Origin: Bradyrhizobium sp. CCGB12
GTDB lineage: Bacteria; Pseudomonadota; Alphaproteobacteria; Rhizobiales; Xanthobacteraceae
Direction of reading: 5' to 3'
Assembly: GCF_024199845.1 (NCBI RefSeq)
Contig: NZ_JANADO010000001.1
Coordinates: 7,440,001 to 7,504,000, forward strand
DNA: 64,000 bases
The notes beneath the pieces are model-generated. The model had not been told where the DNA came from. It saw only the letters and a program-made list of their open reading frames with translations, and ran no database searches. Position numbers and translations under genes: made by a program. Shown here piece after piece: positions 56,838-64,000 of the stretch; the first letter of the stretch is position 1, and every line of letters begins with the position of its first letter.

Positions 56838-57472
56838 TCATCGCCATCGACGGGCCCGCGGCCTCGGGCAAGGGGACGCTCGGCAAGCGTCTCGCCCATC
56901 ATTACGGCTATCGTCACCTCGATACCGGCGTGATCTATCGCGCGGTCGCCTACGCACTGATGCAGTCGGGCCATGATCTCCGGGACGAGGCGGCTGCGGT
57001 GCAGGCTGCACTGGAGCTCGATCCCGAAAAGTTCGGCAACCCCGCCCTGAAGACCCAGGAGGCCGGCGAGGGTGCTTCCATCGTCTCGGCGATCCCCAGG
57101 GTTCGCGAGGTCCTGGTCAATTTCCAGCGGCAATTCGCCGCCGATCCGCCTGGCGCCGTGCTTGATGGCCGGGATATTGGAACCGTGATCTGCCCCCATG
57201 CCGACGTGAAGATCTTCGTCGTGGCCGACCCCAGGGTCCGCGCGCGCCGCCGAACCATGGAAGCAAAGGCAAGGGGCGAGCAGGCCGACGAGGCGGCGGT
57301 GCTTGCCGACATCATCCGGCGTGACGAGCGCGACAAGAACCGCCCGATTGCGCCTTTAATTCCGGCCGCAGATGCTTACTTGCTAGATAACTCCCAACTG
57401 GATATAGAAGGCGGCGTCCGGGCTGCCATCGACATTATCGAGGCCGTCCGAGCGGGCCGGTCGCGGGGTTAA
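56834..57472 (+). CDS. cmk: Cytidylate kinase
   Basis: Phosphorylates CMP and dCMP. P-loop [15 protein letters not shown], the substrate block [14 protein letters not shown], and [19 protein letters not shown] followed by the LID region [17 protein letters not shown] are intact. 212 aa. Its ATG overlaps the aroA stop, and rpsA follows after 265 bases; the aroA-cmk-rpsA order is conserved across proteobacteria. Confidence 0.96.
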   Translation: MIIAIDGPAASGKGTLGKRLAHHYGYRHLDTGVIYRAVAYALMQSGHDLRDEAAAVQAALELDPEKFGNPALKTQEAGEGASIVSAIPRVREVLVNFQRQFAADPPGAVLDGRDIGTVICPHADVKIFVVADPRVRARRRTMEAKARGEQADEAAVLADIIRRDERDKNRPIAPLIPAADAYLLDNSQLDIEGGVRAAIDIIEAVRAGRSRG

Positions 57473-57737
57473 GCCGCAGCCGTCATTGGAGGAAGCGCCC
57501 GCTCCCGCTCTTTGAGGTCGATACGTCAGGTCCCCCTTTGGGGCCGGCGCGATCCAGTCTCCGGACAACGATTTCCACGTATCGAACGCGCGGGCCTCAG
57601 CCGGCCCGCCTCCGCTGTTCCGGCGCCGAGCCGGAGCAGCGAGCGGTCGCTCGAAGGTCTTGCGGACCTTCCGACACTGCGCGTGCGATGCGCCCATGAA
57701 CCCAACGGCCGGCAAGACATCCGCAACTGGAGAACAA
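57473..57737 (+). promoter_or_regulatory. rpsA leader and promoter region
   Basis: A 265-base gap between cmk and rpsA without a supported gene. It is GC-rich and can form several stems (for instance GCGAGCGGTCGCTCG near 57637-57653 and AAGGTCTTGCGGACCTT near 57655-57671). S1 mRNA leaders are often structured for autoregulation; no specific motif is recognised. The rpsA RBS GGAGAACAA precedes the ATG at 57738. Confidence 0.45.
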
Positions 57738-59444
57738 ATGGCTTCGACTTCTGCTGATACCTATAGCCCCTCGCGCGACGATTTCGCCGCGATGCTCGAC
57801 GAGTCCTTCGCAGGCGGCAACCTGCAGGAAAGCTCCGTCGTCAAGGGCAAGGTGGTTGCAATCGAAAAGGACATGGCCGTCATCGACGTCGGCCTGAAGA
57901 CCGAGGGCCGCGTCGCCCTGCGCGAATTTTCCGGCCCCGGCCGTGACAGTGAACTGAAGGTCGGCGACGAGGTGGAAGTGTTCCTCGATCGCATCGAGAA
58001 TGCCCTCGGCGAAGCCGTGCTGTCGCGCGACAAGGCGCGCCGCGAGGAGAGCTGGGGCAAGCTCGAGAAGGCGTTCCAGAACAACGAAAAGGTCAACGGC
58101 GTCATCTTCAACCAGGTCAAGGGCGGCTTCACCGTCGATCTCGACGGTGCCGTGGCCTTCCTGCCGCGCTCGCAGGTCGACATTCGTCCGATCCGCGACG
58201 TTGCGCCGCTGATGAACAACTCGCAGCCGTTCCAGATCCTCAAGATGGACCGTCGCCGCGGCAACATCGTGGTGTCCCGCCGCACGGTTCTCGAAGAGAC
58301 CCGCGCCGAGCAGCGTCAGGAGCTGGTGCAGAACCTCGAAGAGGGCCAGGTCATCGACGGCGTGGTCAAGAACATCACCGATTACGGTGCGTTCGTTGAT
58401 CTCGGCGGCATCGACGGCCTGCTGCACGTCACCGACATCGCGTGGCGCCGCGTCAACCATCCGACCGAGGTGCTCTCGATCGGCCAGACCGTGAAGGTCA
58501 AGATCATCAAGATCAACCACGAGACGCACCGCATCTCGCTGGGCATGAAGCAGCTGCTGGACGATCCCTGGCAGGGCATCGAAGCCAAGTACCCGCTGGG
58601 TGCTCGCTTCACCGGTCGCGTCACCAACATCACCGACTACGGCGCGTTCGTCGAGCTCGAGCCGGGCATCGAAGGCCTGATCCACGTCTCCGAGATGTCG
58701 TGGACCAAGAAGAACATGCACCCCGGCAAGATCGTATCGACCTCGCAGGAAGTCGATGTGCAGGTGCTGGAAGTCGATTCCGTCAAGCGCCGCATCTCGC
58801 TCGGCCTCAAGCAGACCATGCGCAACCCCTGGGAGGTCTTCGTCGAAGGCCATCCGACCGGTTCGGTGGTCGAGGGCGAGGTCAAGAACAAGACCGAGTT
58901 CGGCCTGTTCCTGGGTCTCGAGGGCGACGTCGACGGCATGGTCCATCTCTCCGACCTCGACTGGAAGCTTCCGGGCGAGCAGGTGATCGACAACTACAAG
59001 AAGGGCGACGTGGTGAAAGCCGTGGTGCTCGATGTGGACGTCGAGAAGGAGCGTATCTCGCTCGGCATCAAGCAGCTCGAAGGCGACCCCTTCGCCGAGC
59101 CGGGCGATGTCAAGAAGGGCGCGGTCGTGACCTGCGAAGTGCTCGAAGTGAAGGAGAGCGGTATCGAGGTGAAGATCGCCGGTACCGACTTCTCCACCTT
59201 CATCAAGCGCTCGGAGCTCGCGCGTGACCGCAACGACCAGCGCGCCGAACGCTTCGCCGTCGGCGAGAAGGTCGATGCCCGCGTGATCCAGTTCGACAAG
59301 AAGGCCCGCAAGGTCCAGGTGTCGATCAAGGCGCTCGAAGTCGCCGAAGAGAAGGAAGCCATCGCGCAGTACGGCTCCTCCGATTCGGGTGCGACGCTCG
59401 GCGACATCCTGGGCACCGCGCTCAAGAACCGCGACAGCAAGTAA
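57738..59444 (+). CDS. rpsA: 30S ribosomal protein S1
   Basis: Binds mRNA and helps initiation on structured messages. 568 aa with six S1 (OB-fold) repeats. Clear repeat starts include GKVVAIEKDMAVIDVGLKTEG, GVVKNITDYGAFVDLGGIDG, GRVTNITDYGAFVELEPGIEG and GEVKNKTEFGLFLGLEGDVDG fragments, each ending in an RISLG(M/L/I)KQ block. ATG 57738 follows GGAGA; an upstream ATG at 57660 is unsupported. A strong intrinsic terminator follows, and then IS copy 2. Confidence 0.97.
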   Translation: MASTSADTYSPSRDDFAAMLDESFAGGNLQESSVVKGKVVAIEKDMAVIDVGLKTEGRVALREFSGPGRDSELKVGDEVEVFLDRIENALGEAVLSRDKARREESWGKLEKAFQNNEKVNGVIFNQVKGGFTVDLDGAVAFLPRSQVDIRPIRDVAPLMNNSQPFQILKMDRRRGNIVVSRRTVLEETRAEQRQELVQNLEEGQVIDGVVKNITDYGAFVDLGGIDGLLHVTDIAWRRVNHPTEVLSIGQTVKVKIIKINHETHRISLGMKQLLDDPWQGIEAKYPLGARFTGRVTNITDYGAFVELEPGIEGLIHVSEMSWTKKNMHPGKIVSTSQEVDVQVLEVDSVKRRISLGLKQTMRNPWEVFVEGHPTGSVVEGEVKNKTEFGLFLGLEGDVDGMVHLSDLDWKLPGEQVIDNYKKGDVVKAVVLDVDVEKERISLGIKQLEGDPFAEPGDVKKGAVVTCEVLEVKESGIEVKIAGTDFSTFIKRSELARDRNDQRAERFAVGEKVDARVIQFDKKARKVQVSIKALEVAEEKEAIAQYGSSDSGATLGDILGTALKNRDSK

Positions 59445-59470
59445 GCGAAACGTCTGTTCCGCTGCATCGA

Positions 59471-59497
59471 AGCCCCGGCGCGAGCCGGGGCTTTTTT
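59471..59497 (+). terminator. Rho-independent terminator of rpsA
   Basis: AGCCCCGGC pairs with GCCGGGGCT across a GCGA loop, followed by six T. It lies 27 bases after the stop codon and 79 bases before the IS end. Confidence 0.92.
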
Positions 59498-59575
59498 GTT
59501 GCGTCCGTAGCCCGGATGGAGCGAAGCGAAATCCGGGATTCGTGCAACGGAGGGACTTTTCCCGGATTGCGCTTC

Positions 59576-61261
59576 GAGACTGGGCAAGATTCTAACATCG
59601 AGTGAAGGTAGGATTCGGCATGACGAATCGTACCTTCAAAACCGGCGTCAGGCGGGATCAGCCGAGCCTTCTGCCGGCGCGGGTGGAAGATTATGTGGCC
59701 GGCGACAATCCGGTTCGGGTGATCGAGGCTTTTGTTGCAGCGCTTGACCTCGGGAAGCTTGGCTTCCGCCATGCCGGATCGAGCGGCGGGGCTGGACAGC
59801 CACCTTATGACCCGGCCGACCTGCTGAAGCTTTATCTTTATGGCTACCTGAACCGGATCCGGTCGTCGCGCAACCTGGAGCGCGAAGCCCGGCGCAATCT
59901 GGAACTGATCTGGCTGATGAAGCGCCTGGTGCCGGGCTATCGCACCATCGCCAAGTTCCGCCAGGAGAACTGGAAGACGCTCAAGGCGGTGAACCGGGAG
60001 TTTGTGCTGATGCTGCGCGAACTCGGTCTGATTGGCGGAGAGGTTGTGGCGATCGACGGTGCGTTTTTTGATGGCAACGCCAGCAAGGCGAGCATCAAAA
60101 CGCAGCGCAAGCTCGCCAAGCGGCTGGCGGAGATCGAGCAGGATATTGAAGCCTATGGTGCCACGCTCGAGGCCAACGACAGCGCCGAGGTGGAACGTCC
60201 ACCCGCGGGGCGGGATGGCGGAGGCGATGGCAGTCGCGGCGGAGACCTCGCACAAGAGGTGGCGGCGTTGATGGCCAAGCGCGCCAGCTTGCAGGCCGAT
60301 CTGGCACGACTGGAGGAGAGCGGGCAGACGCAGCTGTCGCGAACCGATCCGGATGCCCGCCTGTTGTCGAAGAACGGCCAGGTGGTGGCAGGCTATAACG
60401 TTCAGATCGGCGTCGACGACAAGCACGCTCTGATCGCGGCGAGCGAGGTCGTCAACGACGGCAACGATAGCGGCCAGCTTTACGACATGGCCAAGGCCGC
60501 AAAGGACGAGCTTGGCGTCGAGACGCTGACGGTTCTCGCCGATACCGGCTACTACAACGGCCATACGCTCAAGGACTGCGAGGAGAACGGCATTGCCGCC
60601 TACGTTCCGCTGGCCAAGCGAACCACGCGGCTCGAAGCGCAGGATCGCATCAGCCATGAGGCGTTCGCCTACGACGCCGAAGCGGATGTCTATCGCTGTC
60701 CCGCCGGCAAGCAGCTGCGTCCCACGGACGGTCGCAAGACCAACGGCAACCGGATCGAGATCAGGTATGTCAGCCGCAAGTCAGATTGCGACGCCTGCCC
60801 GCTGCGCGCGCGCTGTGTCACCGTCAAGATCCCGACGCGCACCGTCCAGCGCTGGGAGCATGAAGCGGTGCTGGATCGGCATCGCGCGCGGATGCAGGGC
60901 GCCGAGGCCCAGATGCGCCGCCGCGCCGAACTCGCCGAACACCCCTTCGGCACCATCAAATGCCGGGCCGGCTACCGCCACTTCCTCGTCCGCGGCTTCG
61001 ACAAAGTCTGTGGCGAATGGAGCCTGATGGCGCTTTGCTACAATTTCTCCCGAGTCCTCAGCATTCTCGGCCTCGACGCCTTCATGGCCTATCTGGCAAG
61101 CCGGCTTCCGCATTTGGCACTCTTGCTGCTCAACGCCATCACCGACATCACCGACATCATCACCCGGATACGGCCCGCTCCAGCGCCAATCCGAGCCCAA
61201 ATCCGTCCAATTTTCCGATATGCCGCGTAAGCCGCGCCCAAACAAATACTTGCCCAGCCTC
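59576..61261 (+). mobile_element. IS1182-family insertion sequence, copy 2
   Basis: 1686 bases, ends GAGACTGGGCAAG and CTTGCCCAGCCTC, inverted relative to copy 1 (25457-27142). It is flanked by a 3-base direct repeat TTC (59573-59575 and 61262-61264), consistent with a target duplication. Inserted in the same repeat family and at the same place as copy 1. Confidence 0.92.
59602..61230 (+). CDS. IS1182-family DDE transposase (copy 2)
   Basis: The translated protein is identical to the copy 1 transposase over all 542 residues, which points to recent transposition. Features are the same: N-terminal DUF772-like region, DDE residues around AIDGAFFDG and VLADTGYYNG, and the C-terminal Cys-rich CDACPLRARC segment. 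The ATG lies 26 bases inside the element end. It is read in the same direction as rpsA, but the rpsA terminator separates the two. Confidence 0.95.
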   Translation: MKVGFGMTNRTFKTGVRRDQPSLLPARVEDYVAGDNPVRVIEAFVAALDLGKLGFRHAGSSGGAGQPPYDPADLLKLYLYGYLNRIRSSRNLEREARRNLELIWLMKRLVPGYRTIAKFRQENWKTLKAVNREFVLMLRELGLIGGEVVAIDGAFFDGNASKASIKTQRKLAKRLAEIEQDIEAYGATLEANDSAEVERPPAGRDGGGDGSRGGDLAQEVAALMAKRASLQADLARLEESGQTQLSRTDPDARLLSKNGQVVAGYNVQIGVDDKHALIAASEVVNDGNDSGQLYDMAKAAKDELGVETLTVLADTGYYNGHTLKDCEENGIAAYVPLAKRTTRLEAQDRISHEAFAYDAEADVYRCPAGKQLRPTDGRKTNGNRIEIRYVSRKSDCDACPLRARCVTVKIPTRTVQRWEHEAVLDRHRARMQGAEAQMRRRAELAEHPFGTIKCRAGYRHFLVRGFDKVCGEWSLMALCYNFSRVLSILGLDAFMAYLASRLPHLALLLLNAITDITDIITRIRPAPAPIRAQIRPIFRYAA

Positions 61262-61401
61262 TTCGCTCCATCCGGACTACGCTGCTACCCGGTCACAGCC
61301 TTGTTTTCTTCAAAATGCGCCGCAATTGATGTATCCAGATAAGCTGTTGGTCACGCCGTGACGGCACAACGCGCCCAGCCATTCATTTTGGAGATATTCC
61401 G

Positions 61402-62382
61402 ATGTCGCTCGATTCGGACATCATCGTCGATCGCCGCAGGATTCGCCGCAAGCTGACGTTCTGGCGCGTGACGGCCGCACTGATCGCGATCGCGGCGATT
61501 GCGAGCTTTGCGCTGATCGCGACACCTGGTGCGCGCGGCACGTTCGCATCTGCCGGCTCGATCGCCCGGGTCCAGATCGAGGGCCTGATCCGCAGCGACG
61601 CCGATCGCACGCAGGCGCTGGAGCGGCTGGAGAATTCGCAGGCCGCCGCCGTCATCGTTCACATCAACTCGCCGGGCGGCACCACCGCCGGCTCCGAACA
61701 GCTCTATGACTCGCTCACCCGGCTGAAGGCGAAGAAGCCGCTGGTCGTCGTGGTCGAGGGCCTTGCTGCTTCCGGCGGCTATATCACCGCGATCGCCAGC
61801 GACCATATCGTCGCCCAGCAGAGCTCGCTGGTCGGCTCGATCGGCGTGCTGTTCCAGTATCCGAACGTCACCGAGCTGTTGAAGACCATCGGCGTCAAGG
61901 TCGAGGAGGTGAAGTCGTCGCCGCTGAAGGCCGCACCCAACGGTTACGAGCCCACCAGCCCCGAGGCGCGCGCGGCGCTCGATGCGCTGGTCAAGGATTC
62001 CTACGCCTGGTTCAAGGGTCTGGTGAAGGAGAGGCGTGGCATGGATGACACGCAGCTCGAGAAAGTGGCCGACGGCCGCGTCTTCACCGGCCGCCAGGCG
62101 ATCGATCTCAAGCTGATCGACCAGATCGGCGACGAGAAGACGGCGGTGACCTGGCTGGTCGAGCAGAAGGGCGTCAAGAAGGGCCTCAGCGTGCGCGATT
62201 ACAAGCTCCAGCCGCGGTTTGGCGACCTGACGTTCCTCAAGACGGCCGCCGCCGTGACGCTGGAAGTGCTTGGTTTGGGCTCGATTGCGCACCAAATCGG
62301 ACAGACCGGCGTCGCACAGGCGGTCGATCGGTTCGGAATGGATGGAATGCTGGCCCTGTGGCAGCCGGCCGCGTCAAATTGA
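61402..62382 (+). CDS. sppA: Signal peptide peptidase SppA (S49 family)
   Basis: Inner-membrane serine peptidase that degrades cleaved signal peptides. Short form of 326 aa (E. coli SppA is double this and duplicated). One membrane helix at about residues 22-45. The S49 domain has HINSPGGTTAGSEQLYDSL, the nucleophile Ser in GLAASGGYITAIASD and LVGSIGVLFQYPNV; the partner Lys probably lies in VKSSPLKAAPN. The start follows GGAGATATTCCG. ihfB follows after 171 bases. Confidence 0.93.
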   Translation: MSLDSDIIVDRRRIRRKLTFWRVTAALIAIAAIASFALIATPGARGTFASAGSIARVQIEGLIRSDADRTQALERLENSQAAAVIVHINSPGGTTAGSEQLYDSLTRLKAKKPLVVVVEGLAASGGYITAIASDHIVAQQSSLVGSIGVLFQYPNVTELLKTIGVKVEEVKSSPLKAAPNGYEPTSPEARAALDALVKDSYAWFKGLVKERRGMDDTQLEKVADGRVFTGRQAIDLKLIDQIGDEKTAVTWLVEQKGVKKGLSVRDYKLQPRFGDLTFLKTAAAVTLEVLGLGSIAHQIGQTGVAQAVDRFGMDGMLALWQPAASN

Positions 62383-62553
62383 CGGATATGGGCGAGCGCT
62401 AGAGGGTTTTCCCGTGTGGCGGGTGCCGGGGCAGCCTGCTTTTTCGGCATTTGTCACGCATTTTCACGACGCCCACCCTTGATTTAGCGTCTTGACAGAT
62501 CACGGTATTTTCACGGAAATGGTCATCCGCACGCTTCCGGGTCCTATCTCTCG

Positions 62554-62859
62554 ATGATCAAATCCGAACTTGTTCAGCGTATCGCCGAGCACAACCCGCA
62601 TCTGTACCAGCGGGATGTCGAGAACATTGTGAATGCGATTCTCGAAGAGATCGTAGCGGCCCTCGCACGCGGTGATCGCGTCGAGCTGCGCGGCTTCGGT
62701 GCCTTCTCGGTCAAGCATCGCCCGGCACGTGCCGGGCGCAATCCACGCACCGGCGCCCATGTGCCCGTCGATCAGAAGAGCGTTCCGTTCTTCAAGACCG
62801 GCAAGGAAATGCGCGAGCGGTTGAACCGTGACCATCCGGATCCCGGCGCGCCGGACTAA
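62554..62859 (+). CDS. ihfB: Integration host factor beta subunit
   Basis: DNA-bending architectural protein; with IhfA it helps assemble sigma-54 promoters and recombination complexes. 101 aa of the HU/IHF fold: [19 protein letters not shown], the beta-arm [15 protein letters not shown] and the tip [12 protein letters not shown] with the intercalating proline. Upstream 62492-62497 holds TTGACA, a possible -35. Relevant here because the ptsN promoter in the same window is sigma-54 dependent in form. Confidence 0.95.
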   Translation: MIKSELVQRIAEHNPHLYQRDVENIVNAILEEIVAALARGDRVELRGFGAFSVKHRPARAGRNPRTGAHVPVDQKSVPFFKTGKEMRERLNRDHPDPGAPD

Positions 62860-62930
62860 GGCCGACGTCAGGATTTGCCGCGGTCGCCCGTGATGCGGCC
62901 GGAAGCTTGATTCAAGGCGAGCGAAGCGAG

Positions 62931-63323
62931 ATGCGAAAGTTCCTGACCGCGCTGATCGTGCTTCCGCTGGGCCTGATCCTGGTGGTCTTCGCCGTCGCCA
63001 ACCGGCACCTCGTCACCGTCTCCTTCGATCCCTTCATGTCGGCCGACCCCTCGCTGTCGGTCACCTTGCCGCTGTTCCTGCTCTTGATCCTGGTCGCCGC
63101 CCTTGGCGTCCTTGCGGGTGGATGCGCCGTCTGGTTCGGCCAGCGGCGTTGGCGGCGCGCCGCGCGACGGAATGATGCGGATGCACGGGCGGCCAGGGGC
63201 GAACTGGCCGATCTGCGGGCCCGAATGACCGCCACACGGCCCGAGTCCCAGCGCCTCCCCGTCCCCTCGGGGCTCGGCCTTTACGGGTCCGTCGGGCGAG
63301 ACAAGCAGCGCGCGACGTTGTAG
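62931..63323 (+). CDS. LapA-domain (DUF1049) membrane protein
   Basis: A 130-aa protein with two membrane helices (residues about 3-24 and 42-66): KFLTALIVLPLGLILVVFAVANRHLVTVSFDP and the LFLLLILVAALGVLAGGCAVWF block, typical of LapA/YciS-like proteins. In E. coli LapAB controls LpxC stability and so LPS synthesis; in rhizobia this role is unproven. ATG 62931 is chosen over an in-frame ATG at 62907. The basic, Ala-rich C-terminal tail is cytoplasmic. Lies between ihfB and trpF. Confidence 0.82.
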   Translation: MRKFLTALIVLPLGLILVVFAVANRHLVTVSFDPFMSADPSLSVTLPLFLLLILVAALGVLAGGCAVWFGQRRWRRAARRNDADARAARGELADLRARMTATRPESQRLPVPSGLGLYGSVGRDKQRATL

Positions 63324-63389
63324 AAGCGGCCGCAACCGAAAGCCCTGTTTTCCGGCCGCAGGCCCGCGGCCTCCATTTGCTTTGAGACC

Positions 63390-64000
63390 ATGTCCCTGCT
63401 CGTCAAGATCTGCGGCCTGTCCACGCCCGAAACGCTCGAAACGGCGCTCGAGGCGGGTGCCGACATGGTGGGGTTCGTGTTCTTTCCGCCGTCGCCCCGG
63501 CACCTGTCGCTGGATGCGGGACGCGCACTCGGCCGCCAGGTGAAGCGGCGCGCGCTCAAGGTCGCGCTCACCGTCGATGCCGACGATGCCACGCTCGACA
63601 ACATCATGGACGCGCTATCGCCGGACATTCTCCAGCTCCATGGCCAGGAGAGCGTCGCGCGGCTCCGCGACATCAAGCAGCGGCTTGGCCGTCCGGTGAT
63701 GAAGGCGGTGCCGGTCGCAACCGCGGCCGACCTCGCCGTGTTGCCCGGCTACGCCGCGATCGCCGATCGCATCCTGTTCGACGCGCGCGCACCGAAAGAA
63801 GCAACCCGCCCCGGCGGTCTCGGCGCCCCCTTCGACTGGCATCTGCTCGAAAATCTCGATCTGAAACTGCCCTACATGGTCTCGGGCGGGCTTGACGCCG
63901 ACAACGTCGCGGAAGCCGTTCGCGTCACCCGCGCCGGTGGTGTCGACGTCTCCTCCGGAATCGAGAACGCTCCCGGCGTGAAAGATCCTGAGATGATCAA
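63390..64000 (+). CDS. trpF: Phosphoribosylanthranilate isomerase (3' end outside window)
   Basis: Third step of tryptophan biosynthesis from anthranilate, a TIM-barrel isomerase. The start MSLLVKICGLSTPETLETAL carries the general-base Cys in KICG. Also present: GADMVGFVFFPPSPRHL, LQLHGQE and VSGGLDADNVAEAV, and SSGIENAPGVKD at the end, which precedes the normal terminus by only a few residues. The frame is still open at 64000 (about 203 codons seen), so the gene is cut by the window. trpB is expected next. Confidence 0.95.
   Translation, partial: MSLLVKICGLSTPETLETALEAGADMVGFVFFPPSPRHLSLDAGRALGRQVKRRALKVALTVDADDATLDNIMDALSPDILQLHGQESVARLRDIKQRLGRPVMKAVPVATAADLAVLPGYAAIADRILFDARAPKEATRPGGLGAPFDWHLLENLDLKLPYMVSGGLDADNVAEAVRVTRAGGVDVSSGIENAPGVKDPEMI

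Larger units (their letters stand above)
59507..61281. repeat. 'GTAGCCCGGATGG' palindromic repeat split by IS copy 2
   Basis: Left part 59507-59575 (GTAGCCCGGATGGAGCGAAG ... CCCGGATTGCGCTTC) and right part 61262-61281 (TTCGCTCCATCCGGACTACG). Removing the IS and one TTC restores the intact form seen at 6713-6798. Confidence 0.87.

Overview
The window is a stretch of GC-rich alphaproteobacterial chromosome. Gene content and order, the rpoN-hpf-ptsN block, the many CTCTCCCGC-type palindromic repeats and a FixK/ROSE-style regulatory vocabulary point to Bradyrhizobium or a very close relative (Nitrobacteraceae). This assignment is made from family recognition, not from a database search. Most of the window is core chromosome. 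No phage, integrase, conjugation or CRISPR genes were seen. The only mobile elements are two copies of one insertion sequence.

Layout. 0.1-9.9 kb: an Ada-like alkylation repair protein, a DUF2244 protein, endonuclease III (nth), an EmrAB-like drug efflux pair, a CysZ-like membrane protein, NikR, then a divergent copper pair (copA P1B-ATPase and csoR) with a palindromic operator between them. 9.9-20 kb: a papain-like YiiX-type protein, a Tat-exported amine oxidase, a TauE/SafE exporter, and the minus-strand translation block infC / rpmI-rplT-pheS-(DUF559)-pheT. The DUF559 gene sits inside pheST, and an opposing gene separates infC from rpmI. 20-25.4 kb: alpha/beta hydrolase, NTF2-like protein, thioesterase, queG, an FzlA-like GST and uppP.

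25.4-27.1 kb: IS1182-type copy 1. 27.2-33.7 kb: a DprE1/DprE2 pair, an NDUFA9-like protein, tRNA-Leu(CAG), an MFS transporter and a HAD-UbiA fusion. Together DprE1, DprE2 and UbiA resemble the mycobacterial decaprenyl-phosphoryl-arabinose pathway. 33.8-40.5 kb: rnd, lptC, lptA, lptB, rpoN, hpf and ptsN. These form the LPS transport and sigma-54/PTS-Ntr block, with a textbook -24/-12 promoter in front of ptsN. 40.6-45.3 kb: a TetR-controlled catabolic-looking cluster (SDR, saccharopine-dehydrogenase-like, acyl-CoA synthetase). 45.3-47 kb: a frameshifted HEAT-like gene and a heat-shock operon (hsp20-DUF1150) with a sigma-32 type promoter and a leader hairpin that covers the ribosome binding site. 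47.2-51.5 kb: ugpBAEC. 51.9-54.6 kb: a CaiB-type CoA transferase, the divergent ohr/ohrR pair, and a GIY-YIG protein.

54.8-59.5 kb: tRNA-Ala(GGC), a TIGR02300 (FYDLN) protein, aroA-cmk, and rpsA with a strong terminator. 59.6-61.3 kb: IS copy 2, identical in protein and opposite in orientation to copy 1. 61.4-64 kb: sppA, ihfB, a LapA-like protein, and trpF running off the window.

The most notable observations are: both IS copies sit at the same point of a recurrent palindromic repeat; the ptsN sigma-54 promoter; the hsp20 leader; the AUU start of infC; the DprE/UbiA module; and a DUF559 gene whose C-terminus is encoded by a REP-type repeat.
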